Origin: JAVBKA01 sp031546715
GTDB lineage: Bacteria; Bacillota; Clostridia; Oscillospirales; UBA929
Direction of reading: 5' to 3'
Length of the DNA: 8,093 nucleotides
Assembly: GCA_031546715.1 (NCBI GenBank)
Contig: JAVBKA010000179.1
Location: 1-8,093, forward strand
Below are positions 1-6,043 of this stretch, piece by piece. A program made the translations under genes and the position numbers. The first letter of the stretch is position 1; every line of letters starts with the position of its first letter. The notes below the pieces were generated by a model. It did not search any database, was not told the origin of the DNA, and saw only the letters and a program-made list of their open reading frames with translations.

Positions 1-205
1 ACGAGTGCAATTGCATAAGATTAGGTTTTAGCCAAAACCTTGTCTTACCCGAACCAGAACCGCCTATGATAAGAATGTTTTTGTTTCTTGCGTACTTTGG
101 GTTTTTAGGGCGACCACTCATTGTAAGGCTTTCCGTTTGAGTTAGAATTATGTTTTTTTCGGGAATTGGGTCAACATAAGGCTTTATATCCTTTTTTGTT
201 CCCCA
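1..205 (-). pseudogene. virD4: VirD4/TraG-type coupling protein, internal fragment (3' side of insertion)
   Basis: This is part of a type IV secretion coupling ATPase, the inner-membrane protein that passes relaxase-DNA complexes to the conjugation channel. Read leftward from 205 the frame is open to the window edge and gives WGTKKDIKPYVDPIPEKN, then SGRPKNPKYARNKNILII, then the Walker A motif GGSGSGKT (positions 41-64). These match my memory of the clostridial CD1115-type VirD4 family, where GSARWGT-x2-DIKP comes shortly before the nucleotide-binding loop. Just upstream in this frame a TGA stop (about 220-222) is met inside element DNA, and there is no ribosome binding site, so this part is cut off from its N-terminus. 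The missing N-terminal piece is at the other end of the window (7944-8093). An internal ATG (about 114-116) could in principle start a soluble fragment, but I see no good ribosome binding site for it. The rest of the gene lies to the left of the window. Confidence 0.9.
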
Positions 206-235
206 TGAAGCTGTTTGTCAACTGTAATTTTAATT
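190..235. other. Left attachment junction (attL), core CCA at 203-205
   Basis: Host virD4 sequence stops and element sequence begins here. The core CCA (203-205) is shared with the right junction. Element arm AACTGTAAT (220-228) is the exact inverted complement of ATTACAGTT (7931-7939) at the other end. If the crossover dinucleotide is CA (204-205), both arms lie 14 bp from it, the symmetry expected for a large serine recombinase attP. A second, outer pair (TATTGACG here near 237-244, CGTCAATA at 7914-7921) is also inverted but offset by 1 bp. The exact dinucleotide is inferred. Confidence 0.85.
216..221 (-). promoter_or_regulatory. Orphan -35 box TTGACA, half of a split promoter
   Basis: On the minus strand this reads TTGACA, a consensus sigma-A -35 hexamer pointing out of the element. 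In the integrated state the host DNA 17 bp downstream reads CAAAAA, which is not a -10 box. In the excised circle the right end of the element becomes adjacent and supplies CATAAT (7943-7948) at a spacing of exactly 17 bp (10 bp from this end plus 7 bp from the other). The restored promoter would drive the serine recombinase. The hexamers are seen directly; the function is inferred from the Tn4451/Tn4453 precedent. Confidence 0.75.
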
Positions 236-263
236 TTATTGACGTATTATTTAGAAAAACTTA

Positions 264-291
264 TTGATTAAAGATTAAACTCCTGTAAAAT
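264..291 (+). promoter_or_regulatory. Possible promoter for the sigma factor operon
   Basis: TTGATT (264-269) and TAAAAT (286-291) are spaced by 16 bp and lie about 90 bp upstream of the sigma factor start, in a very AT-rich leader. A second candidate -10, TATAAT at 335-340, has no recognizable -35. The AT-richness makes chance matches likely, so this is a weak call. Confidence 0.35.
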
Positions 292-341
292 AAATTTATA
301 ATAACTGCAATAAAACGACACTAAAAATGCTTTATATAATT

Positions 342-353
342 GAAAGGCCTTTC
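342..353. repeat. Perfect 12-bp palindrome, possible operator
   Basis: GAAAGGCCTTTC is a perfect palindrome immediately after a TATAAT (335-340) and 26 bp before the sigma factor start codon. If transcription began from that -10 the palindrome would lie across the start site, a usual place for a repressor operator. No regulator recognizing this word is known to me, so the function is inferred from position only. Confidence 0.4.
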
Positions 354-379
354 ACATACGAACAGAGAGGAGGAGGAAT

Positions 380-925
380 ATGGACGGGGAGCTACGAACC
401 TCGCTATTAGGTCTTATTCGATATAAATTCGCTGGATATCCAAACTTAACCTCGCTGGCGGATGACATCGTGCAAGATGCATACATCAAGCTACGTACCA
501 GTAAACAGTATGCGCCGGACAAGGAGAACTACGGCTACCTGTCCGTGGTTTGTGTTCGGCTGGCCTATCGGAAGTTCATGGCTCAGGCAGCAGATTTTAG
601 TCAAATGTATATGGATGCTGAGGGTACTTCGTTACTTGATGAAGCCGATATTGTAGACGAACTTTTACAAACAGAGGATGCAAGTGCCGTGTTGGAATCA
701 TTGAAAGCATTACGCGATATAGAACGAGTGGTAATTACCCAACGATATTACGGCAACTTCACCTTCGCCGAGATTGCAAAACGCAACGGGCTAAATCTCA
801 ATACCGTACTATCCCACCATAGAAGGGCGTTGGGTAAGTTGCGCCCACAATTAACTCAATTATTAGGTTATGGAGAGGAGCAAAGACATGAACAAAACTC
901 TTTGGAAATTAGACCGCATAGGTGA
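380..925 (+). CDS. ECF-like sigma-70 family RNA polymerase sigma factor
   Basis: A 181-residue two-domain sigma factor, the usual size for the ECF group. Such proteins bind core RNA polymerase in the cytoplasm and direct it to a small promoter set. Region 2 lies at about residues 5-67, with the characteristic ADDIVQDAYIKL stretch at 27-38. Region 4 lies at about 105-155, with the helix-turn-helix in FTFAEIAKRNGLNLNTVLSH followed by a basic helix. There is no region 1 or region 3. The ATG at 380 is preceded by a strong GGAGGAGG (369-376). The last 38 bp overlap the next gene, so the two are probably co-transcribed and translationally coupled. No classical anti-sigma factor (membrane helix, zinc-binding anti-sigma motif) is nearby, which makes the overlapping chemotaxis-like protein the obvious candidate partner. 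The call as a sigma factor is secure; its target promoters are unknown. Confidence 0.88.
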   Translation: MDGELRTSLLGLIRYKFAGYPNLTSLADDIVQDAYIKLRTSKQYAPDKENYGYLSVVCVRLAYRKFMAQAADFSQMYMDAEGTSLLDEADIVDELLQTEDASAVLESLKALRDIERVVITQRYYGNFTFAEIAKRNGLNLNTVLSHHRRALGKLRPQLTQLLGYGEEQRHEQNSLEIRPHR

Positions 926-1700
926 ACGCCTATGGATTTTGGCAACAATGACAGCTACGCAAGCCGCCATTTTGGAAAATGAAGGTAAAGGCATTGCGAT
1001 AGTTGCAGATGAAACCCGCAGATTAGGAAACAGTATAAATGATGCGGTGGAAAAAGCGATGGTAGAGGAAGAAGAATTAAACAAAGACGCGATAAAGGGA
1101 CTTGCATTTCAATTAAACCTCTTGGCACTCAATTGTGCCATTGAGTCAAGTCGTATTATTGGGTCTAAGGGCAAGCAAGCCTCCATCTACGCAGATGAAA
1201 TTCGGAATCTCGCTTATGAAATTGTTTGTTTATTAGACAAATCGTCAGCAACGAAGATGAAGCAAACAGTTTCTCCTTGGGCAGCAAACCCTTCTTCAGT
1301 CGCAAGAAATGGCGAGTTCATACTTTTGGATATAGACGGTATTCAATTCGTTGAATCCCTTGCTAACATTAAAGAGGTATGCGGCCCTATGGTTGAACGG
1401 ATAGAATGCGGTAGCGGTAGTAGCATCATACTGCGAAATATGGAAATCCCGCTTGTAGATGGATATAAAATGCTTGGCAAAACAAAAGAAGCGCAGACCT
1501 ATGTAATAATGTGGACGCCGTGGGCGGAACAGAATAAAACATATGCTGTAGCTGCCGATGTCTCATGTCTTTGTTTCAGCCCAATCGGTAAACCCATGGA
1601 TACGCCTTCCGATATGCCCTTAGCCAAATACGTCCGTGAGTGTTGGGAAAACGAACATGGTGAACCGTTTTATTTCATGGACTGGACTAAAATGGCATGA
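888..1700 (+). CDS. Soluble chemoreceptor-tip-like / CheW-like protein, partner of the sigma factor
   Basis: A 270-residue cytoplasmic protein with no signal peptide or membrane helix. Residues 17-47 align without gaps to the signalling tip of methyl-accepting chemotaxis proteins (EGKGIAIVADETRRLG against the usual AGRGFAVVADEVRKLA). Residues 78-110 look like a second, degenerate tip (LNLLALNCAIESSR, then YADEIRNLA). From about 140 the protein resembles CheW: a strand-rich segment, ILRNMEIPLVDGYKMLG like the CheW stretch NLRG-x-VIPVVDL, and a C-terminal half ending in FYFMDWTKM. ATG 888 is chosen because GGAGAGGAG (872-880) lies 7 bp before it; an in-frame ATG at 870 would use that ribosome binding site as its own start. 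The gene overlaps the sigma gene by 38 bp. Receptor tips and CheW normally meet in the CheA array. Here the fusion may sense a signal and control the sigma factor, or act on host arrays. Both roles are inference. Confidence 0.7.
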   Translation: MNKTLWKLDRIGERLWILATMTATQAAILENEGKGIAIVADETRRLGNSINDAVEKAMVEEEELNKDAIKGLAFQLNLLALNCAIESSRIIGSKGKQASIYADEIRNLAYEIVCLLDKSSATKMKQTVSPWAANPSSVARNGEFILLDIDGIQFVESLANIKEVCGPMVERIECGSGSSIILRNMEIPLVDGYKMLGKTKEAQTYVIMWTPWAEQNKTYAVAADVSCLCFSPIGKPMDTPSDMPLAKYVRECWENEHGEPFYFMDWTKMA

Positions 1701-1744
1701 TAAAATTTTGAGTGCATGGTTTTGTCTTTCAGCCCCCGGCAAGG

Positions 1745-1816
1745 CGCACGTACTTTGACCCGCCAACGGCGAACAGGGCAAAGTACATAGTGCGTTAGCT
1801 ACTATGACGAGCATAG
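1745..1816 (+). other. oriT: Origin of transfer (oriT) of the MobV/pMV158 type
   Basis: An inverted repeat CGCAC-GTACTTTG (1745-1757) pairs with CAAAGTAC (1779-1786) and, after a 3-nt bulge ATA, GTGCG (1790-1794). It is followed directly by TTA. This copies the layout of the pMV158 oriT, where the relaxase MobM nicks in TAGTGTG^TTA; here the word is TAGTGCG^TTA, so the predicted nick lies between 1794 and 1795 on the plus strand. The 21-nt loop contains a small hairpin, CGCC-AAC-GGCG (1761-1771). A further inverted repeat, CTATG/CATAG (1802-1816), lies on the 3' side of the nick. The site is next to the 3' end of the relaxase gene, whereas in pMV158 the oriT is upstream of mobM. The nick position is inferred by analogy. 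Confidence 0.85.
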
Positions 1817-1832
1817 CAGAAAAGCCCACTGA

Positions 1833-3290
1833 TTACAGCACTTCGTCACGGTCTTTGCGCTCCTGATTTATTTTGGGAGCGTTTTTATTTTGTTCGTTAT
1901 ACTCCTGCGCTTTTTGCATAGTTTCTATAATGGACGGCTTGTTTTTGTCGTGGTATTCTTTTTCCTGCTTGTGAAATGTTTCAGACATGGACTTGTTTAA
2001 CATGGCTTTTTTCATTTCATCAGCCGTCTTGTTATAACCGTAACTTTTTGAAAAATCTATCCCATGTCTGCGGATAGCAGTTATCAAAATATTCTGTTCG
2101 GGAGTGAGATTATTTACCGGCTGTAAATCTCCTATGAAGTTAAATTTCAACTGTCCTACGGCTTGAACAATATCCCGTATGGTTTCAATGGCAGATCTCG
2201 CAATGCACTTATATTTATTGGTTTCCTCGTTTGCTTTGGCGGCCGCCAGCGCCGTTGTCCGTAAATTTTTTTCATCATCAGCAGAAAGGATTATCCCCGG
2301 CGTTCCGACCAACGGAGCATGAATCCTTGTTTGGATTTTTTCAATCTGCTTGAGTGTGAGCATCTGTCCGCTGTCCTCAATGGATCTGATACGCTCCTGT
2401 ATATCTTTTTCTTTTTCCGTCAGTTTATCAATTCGGATTTCCTTTTGTGCTAACTGCTTATCGGTGGTGACTAATGCTTTTTCCTTTTCAACCAATTCTT
2501 CCTGTCGTATCATTGTTTTATAATCAATTGCAGAAAGATGCTCCGCTGTACTGCCAACTTTGCCACGCTCAAAGCCGTCAAATCCTGCGGATTTCATGTG
2601 GTCATGGTAGCGGTCTTGGAGTTTAGAATACGAATATACAAGTCGTTCTTTCCCATCTTCACCAACGACTTTTTCACACTCCCATTTTTTAGAGTGGCTT
2701 ACTTGATTAATGACCTCTTTAACTGTACCGATTAGTGAAGTATCCTTGCATTTTTTCGTCCACTTTACTTCTGTTCGGACAACTGGGATATAAACGACAT
2801 GAAGATGATAATGGTAAACGTCACGCCCCAACTGCTCCGACAATCCTTTGTTGCGCTCATCGGCGTGCATAGTAGCGGACAGGATATATTTTTCATCTCC
2901 GACATCGGCAACCGCCATCTTATAGGTTTCGGCGTAAAAGGCTTTGGCAAAGTCATAACCGCTTGTATAACCGTGGCTTACGTACTGGCTCTCAAAATAT
3001 TCGGTGTTTACATCAAAAACCAGTTCGCCTATGATGCTGGATTCGGGCTTCGTGCCTTTGTTGTTGAGTTTCAGCGCTCTGGTACTTATTTCGCCGTCTT
3101 TTATCATCTTGTCAAAAACACCGAGATATGTGCCGTCGCATACCTTGAAATGGACGTTGTTGTGGGATTGCTCTAACATGACATCGACATTACTGTAATT
3201 CGTATTCTTTCGCTCGTTGTGTTTTTCAATATGTGATACCGCACCACGGGTATAACCTTGATTTCGGGCAACGGATTTGTGTTTGGACAC
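1833..3290 (-). CDS. MobV-family relaxase (Mob/Pre plasmid recombination enzyme)
   Basis: A 485-residue relaxase that would nick the oriT at 1794/1795 and pilot the strand to a coupling protein. Motif I is KHNERKNTNYSN; His24 corresponds to the catalytic His22 of pMV158 MobM. The metal-binding motif is HADE (142-145) with HYHLH (160-164). The gap between these is longer than in the usual HxDE-x2-PHxH form because of a roughly 14-residue insertion (RNKGLSEQLGRDVY). GFERGKVGSTAEHL (239-252) is a conserved block of Mob/Pre proteins. Residues 258-308 are a charged coiled coil, common C-terminal to the catalytic part. The start is taken as GTG 3290, preceded by AAAGGGGG (3298-3305) at 7 bp; a longer frame from 3365 adds 25 residues unlike MobV N-termini. 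It is comparable to TnpZ of Tn4451. The gene is separated from the upstream DUF3987 gene by the iteron region and may have its own promoter there. Confidence 0.9.
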   Translation of the reverse strand: MSKHKSVARNQGYTRGAVSHIEKHNERKNTNYSNVDVMLEQSHNNVHFKVCDGTYLGVFDKMIKDGEISTRALKLNNKGTKPESSIIGELVFDVNTEYFESQYVSHGYTSGYDFAKAFYAETYKMAVADVGDEKYILSATMHADERNKGLSEQLGRDVYHYHLHVVYIPVVRTEVKWTKKCKDTSLIGTVKEVINQVSHSKKWECEKVVGEDGKERLVYSYSKLQDRYHDHMKSAGFDGFERGKVGSTAEHLSAIDYKTMIRQEELVEKEKALVTTDKQLAQKEIRIDKLTEKEKDIQERIRSIEDSGQMLTLKQIEKIQTRIHAPLVGTPGIILSADDEKNLRTTALAAAKANEETNKYKCIARSAIETIRDIVQAVGQLKFNFIGDLQPVNNLTPEQNILITAIRRHGIDFSKSYGYNKTADEMKKAMLNKSMSETFHKQEKEYHDKNKPSIIETMQKAQEYNEQNKNAPKINQERKDRDEVL

Positions 3291-3297
3291 GCTTTGT

Positions 3298-3305
3298 CCC
3301 CCTTT
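3298..3305 (-). promoter_or_regulatory. Ribosome binding site deciding the GTG start of the relaxase
   Basis: On the minus strand AAAGGGGG lies 7 bp before a GTG. Starting there gives MSKHKSVARNQG, placing the HN-x-R motif at residue 24, close to its position in MobM (residue 22). The upstream ATG at 3365 has no comparable site. Confidence 0.75.
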
Positions 3306-3335
3306 CGATTTTTTTGCTGTTAGGTCGTAAAATAA

Positions 3336-3570
3336 GTAAACAAAGTAAAACAACTCCCGAAACATTGAAAAACTGGGCTTTTGTAATTGGGTGTAAATCC
3401 GAAAATAAATGTAAATAAAGTAAAATAACTATTTATTCCAACAATGGAGTTTTAAGTTTATTTACTTATTTTGCGTTTATTTACGAATCAACAGACCAAC
3501 AACAAAAGCCCTGATTAAAGGACTTTGTCGAGTTTATTTACTTTTTTTACTTTATTTGCGGTTCATTTAC
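3336..3570. repeat. Iteron-like repeat cluster, possible replication origin or operator region
   Basis: This intergenic stretch is packed with a word based on GTTTATTTAC or its complement. Exact copies are at 3456-3465, 3475-3484 and 3532-3541; near copies are at 3550-3559 and 3561-3570. Inverted near copies are at 3336-3345 and 3411-3420. On the left, a 19-bp unit GTAAAYAAAGTAAAAYAAC occurs twice (3336-3354 and 3411-3429) with two differences. On the right, the complement of that unit recurs in part (TTTTTACTTTATTTGC, 3544-3559). The array therefore has copies facing one way on the left and the other way on the right, around a centre near 3440. Iterons in AT-rich DNA next to primase/helicase-type genes suggest an origin. 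Binding by a regulator of the relaxase gene is the alternative. The last copy overlaps the stop codon of the DUF3987 gene. Confidence 0.65.
3505..3526 (-). terminator. Weak hairpin, possible terminator after the DUF3987 gene
   Basis: On the minus strand AAAGTCCT and AGGGCTTT form an 8-bp stem with one mismatch and a 6-nt loop, followed by TGTTGTTGG rather than a clean T run. It lies about 40 bp after the DUF3987 stop codon. It could partly separate that transcript from the relaxase gene. The stem is weak, so this is a tentative call. Confidence 0.3.
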
Positions 3571-5183
3571 GGTAAAAAATGTTTAGGGTTCAAGATGAAT
3601 CTATCGCCTTTCGGTCTGCCGCCTTCATATATCCCTGCACCTGACACCGGCTTGATATAGCTGTAATCGGTCAGAAGTTCCAAGCCCGGCATAATATCGG
3701 CCACTTTCTTAAACCGCTTGCCCTTACATAGCTGCCATATATCCGATGGGCGCAGTTCTCCTTTGGCCTGCTTCTTTTCAAGCTGCGAAAGAATATATTT
3801 GGCGTTCTCCGTGCTTTCATCTACTCCCATAAATCCGTAGCAAACCTGAGCGTGGGCAAGGAAGTAATGTCCTAACTCCACGGCGGCCGCCATTGTCTTT
3901 CCTGTGATGGCATATGCGCTTTCAAACGGAATGTCATTAACATCTTTGCCGTTAATGCTTATATCTTCAACCGCATGGAGAAGCCCGGCAAACCGCAACA
4001 CCGCTCCGTGCAGTTTACCCGCCCAATCTGCCATATGCTCTAAATCACCGTCTTTCCCTAAGCGTGGTTCTAATGCGTTGTAGAATTGCTCGGATAGAGC
4101 TTCTGCTTCTTGGGATAATGTCAGCGTTTTTGTCTCTTGATGACCCATATCAAGCATATCCTCGCATAGTTGCCTGTATTTCTGCTCTACTTCGTTGGAT
4201 ATGGGATGAGTCTTATATTTACGGTTGCCGACGGTTGATTGTGGATAGACGTACAAAAAACGTGCTACAAGTCCTCTGCCACGGAATGTGTCATTGCCGA
4301 CCAACTCTCGTAATACATCAGGCTGAATGAAAAGAACAGTTGTAAGGCAGGGCTTTTCGATAAACTCTGCTTGTCTGCCTTTGCGGTCTACCCTGATAGA
4401 ATCACCGCAATGCGCTTTAAGGAATGTGTCAATGTTGGTTACTTGGGAGTACAAACCTTTCAAAATATCAAATATACCGCCCTCTGCGCTGAACATAGCC
4501 ATTCTGCCACCGTTATCAGCTAATAATGACGTTAATGCTTCGGGGGTAACATCACCGCAGATAAGACGAATAGGTTTTATATCTTGATGTTTGTTAATCT
4601 CGGCTTGCTTTTCTTCCATATCCGCATAGGTTCTTTTTCCTTTAGCTACGGCATTTTTCAAGGATTCCATTTCCTTTTCCAAGACCTGACGTATATTTGC
4701 ACTTTGAGCAATATCAAGAGCAAAGGTTTCGTTTTTCCGCTTTTCATATGCCTTGATAGGTTCTTCAAATATAGCGCACACCGCCGATTTACGTTCACCG
4801 GGCTTTGCAATCTCAACGTAATAATTATTTAGTGGCTCGGTATGCCCGATTTTTCCTTGAACAAGGTACTTTCCTTGTAAACAGGTTGATGATGCACCAA
4901 GAGAAGCAACGGCGGGCATATCAATCGGGGTTTGTGTGTGCTCCGCTACAGCAAGAACGAAATCTTTCAATGTGTCTGGCAGACAATGCACGGGGAAAGG
5001 TGTCACAGTAACAGAGGTTTCAAGCGGAATCGGGTCTTGCCAGCCGTCAAAATCTCCATTGACCACATTTACTTGACTTGATATACTGTTATTGGGTGAT
5101 TTATAGTCAAGCATTGCTGTATCTACGTTAAGCTGGGTTATCAGCTTCTCTGCCGTTTGTGTGTGATTTGATGCGGTTGGCAA
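3567..5183 (-). CDS. DUF3987 family protein, putative replication helicase-like
   Basis: A 538-residue protein that I place in the DUF3987 family, often found beside CHC2 primase-like genes on clostridial IMEs and phages. Visible segments are a degenerate nucleotide-loop-like stretch, KPGERKSA (127-134); a charged helical region, likely coiled, at 138-200; FSAEGGIFDILKG (231-243); and GRGLVARFLYVYP (302-314). The order (P-loop-like, then SAEGG, then GRG-x-ARF) is typical of the family, which is thought to act in DNA replication, although the loop lacks a canonical GKS/T. The C-terminal 90 residues look like a winged-helix-type DNA-binding part. The start is TTG 5183, with AGGAG (5194-5198) 10 bp before it. 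The gene overlaps the end of the CHC2 gene by 56 bp, so coupled translation is likely. Its exact biochemical activity is not established. Confidence 0.75.
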   Translation of the reverse strand: MPTASNHTQTAEKLITQLNVDTAMLDYKSPNNSISSQVNVVNGDFDGWQDPIPLETSVTVTPFPVHCLPDTLKDFVLAVAEHTQTPIDMPAVASLGASSTCLQGKYLVQGKIGHTEPLNNYYVEIAKPGERKSAVCAIFEEPIKAYEKRKNETFALDIAQSANIRQVLEKEMESLKNAVAKGKRTYADMEEKQAEINKHQDIKPIRLICGDVTPEALTSLLADNGGRMAMFSAEGGIFDILKGLYSQVTNIDTFLKAHCGDSIRVDRKGRQAEFIEKPCLTTVLFIQPDVLRELVGNDTFRGRGLVARFLYVYPQSTVGNRKYKTHPISNEVEQKYRQLCEDMLDMGHQETKTLTLSQEAEALSEQFYNALEPRLGKDGDLEHMADWAGKLHGAVLRFAGLLHAVEDISINGKDVNDIPFESAYAITGKTMAAAVELGHYFLAHAQVCYGFMGVDESTENAKYILSQLEKKQAKGELRPSDIWQLCKGKRFKKVADIMPGLELLTDYSYIKPVSGAGIYEGGRPKGDRFILNPKHFLP

Positions 5184-5778
5184 GGCTAAGCAACTCCTTT
5201 CTGTGGGTTTGGTAAAAACTGATTTGTTCGTCTATATCTGCTGATAGTAATGAATCAAGCAGATATTCGGTGTAGTCCAGTTGGTGACAGGCTTCTACGA
5301 ACAGCGGATTGACCGTGTCCAGTTCGTTTGGGCTGCTGGGGGCATGTGTGCCTTTCCAATCTTGCAGGAGATGGAAGTAGTCACACAAAAGGTTATATGC
5401 CTTATCTATAAAGCCCTCAAATGCTGTTTCAAGCCCCTTGTCGGCTTGATGTTGTTCCTTTTTCTCTGCCTGTTGGTGAATTTCCTCTTTGGTCGGTTTA
5501 TGATCGAACAGTCCAAGATTAAAGTCTATATCCAACTTTCTTGCGGCTTGCAATGCGTCCGTCCTGTACATCTGCATCACAAAGTCGATAACAGAACCGC
5601 CAGCACCACAACCGAAGCATTTAAAACTGTTAGTTTTGGGGAAGATAGTAAAGCTGGGGGTTTTCTCGTTGTGGAAAGGACATAATGCTTGATTGTTCCG
5701 TTTTAGCACTACGCCGTAAGAGGTTGCAATATCGGCAATCTGTAAGGCTTCCTTAATAGAGTTAAATGGGTCTATCAA
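5128..5778 (-). CDS. CHC2 zinc-finger primase-like protein
   Basis: A 216-residue protein with the N-terminal zinc-binding domain of DnaG-type primases: C33-x2-H36 (CPFH) and C54-x2-C57 (CFGC), with the conserved EKTPSFTIFP between them and GGSVIDFVMQ after. No TOPRIM catalytic domain is visible; the remaining residues (about 95-216) are helical, charged and unassigned. It is much shorter than DnaG (about 600 residues), so it is either a template-binding module working with the DUF3987 partner or a regulator of priming. The start is TTG (5776-5778), which overlaps the TGA of the upstream tnpW-like gene as TTGA, with GAGGAG a little upstream. This argues for translational coupling. It is the second gene in a tnpW-CHC2-DUF3987 run. 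Confidence 0.85.
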   Translation of the reverse strand: MIDPFNSIKEALQIADIATSYGVVLKRNNQALCPFHNEKTPSFTIFPKTNSFKCFGCGAGGSVIDFVMQMYRTDALQAARKLDIDFNLGLFDHKPTKEEIHQQAEKKEQHQADKGLETAFEGFIDKAYNLLCDYFHLLQDWKGTHAPSSPNELDTVNPLFVEACHQLDYTEYLLDSLLSADIDEQISFYQTHRKELLSLANRIKSHTNGREADNPA

Positions 5779-5948
5779 CTTGTCATCGTCTCCTCGGCAA
5801 GAATGACCCTTAGCAGCTTGTCTTGAAATGTTTCCTTGCTTTCGTGGTTAAAGAACACTTCCATAACAAATGTTTGATTATCTATCTGCGTTGTTAGTGT
5901 TCCGTCCGGCTTTTTCGATGCTGTTGGTGTTTCTGATGTTTTTGTCAT
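5775..5948 (-). CDS. tnpW: TnpW-family small transposon protein
   Basis: A 57-residue protein starting at ATG 5948 behind AAGGAG (5956-5961, 7 bp spacing) and ending with TGA at 5775. The composition fits the TnpW family of Tn4451-like elements: a short polar N-terminus with KPDGT, then QIDNQTFVMEVFFN and a final ETFQDKLLRVIL. In that family the protein is small, sits next to the recombinase gene, and has no settled function. Its position directly downstream of the recombinase and ahead of the CHC2 gene, and its 4-bp overlap with the latter, mark it as the first gene of the replication-type operon. A role as recombination directionality factor is possible but not shown. Confidence 0.8.
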   Translation of the reverse strand: MTKTSETPTASKKPDGTLTTQIDNQTFVMEVFFNHESKETFQDKLLRVILAEETMTS

Positions 5949-5968
5949 TAAATCGCTCCTTATAATTT

Positions 5969-5995
5969 TTAGGGAATAAAAAAGAGACTCCCTAA
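5969..5995. promoter_or_regulatory. Inverted repeat in the leader of the tnpW operon
   Basis: TTAGGGA (5969-5975) and TCCCTAA (5989-5995) form perfect 7-bp arms around a 13-nt spacer, about 20 bp before the tnpW start codon. A related, shorter inverted pair, ATTAG/CTAAT, lies next to it (6005-6021), and the words ACTCCCTAATG and ATCTCTAATG repeat. The site could be an operator, or a hairpin that lowers read-through from the recombinase gene. There is no T tract long enough for a convincing terminator. Confidence 0.4.
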
Positions 5996-6043
5996 TGTAG
6001 TATGATTAGGAAATCTCTAATGTTGTGGATATATTTCTCAACC

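Noticed and set aside
1..205. Left end as an independent small ATPase gene starting at the internal ATG
   Set aside because: The residues continue directly from the fragment at 7944-8093 with no missing segment, so this is an interrupted VirD4 rather than a separate gene.
870..887. Longer start at ATG 870 for the chemotaxis-like protein
   Set aside because: That ATG lies next to and within the GGAGAGGAG that serves the ATG at 888; nothing suitable precedes it.
2799..3176. Plus-strand open frame of 125 codons opposite the relaxase gene
   Set aside because: It lies entirely antisense to a well-supported gene, has no ribosome binding site and no recognizable motif.
3291..3365. N-terminal extension of the relaxase to an ATG at 3365
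   Set aside because: The 25 extra residues are hydrophobic and unlike MobV N-termini, lack a ribosome binding site and run into the repeat cluster; GTG 3290 has a well-spaced AAAGGGGG.
5281..5685. Plus-strand open frame of 134 codons opposite the CHC2 gene
   Set aside because: It is antisense to the zinc-finger gene and appears to be a coding shadow; the zinc ligands are clear on the other strand.
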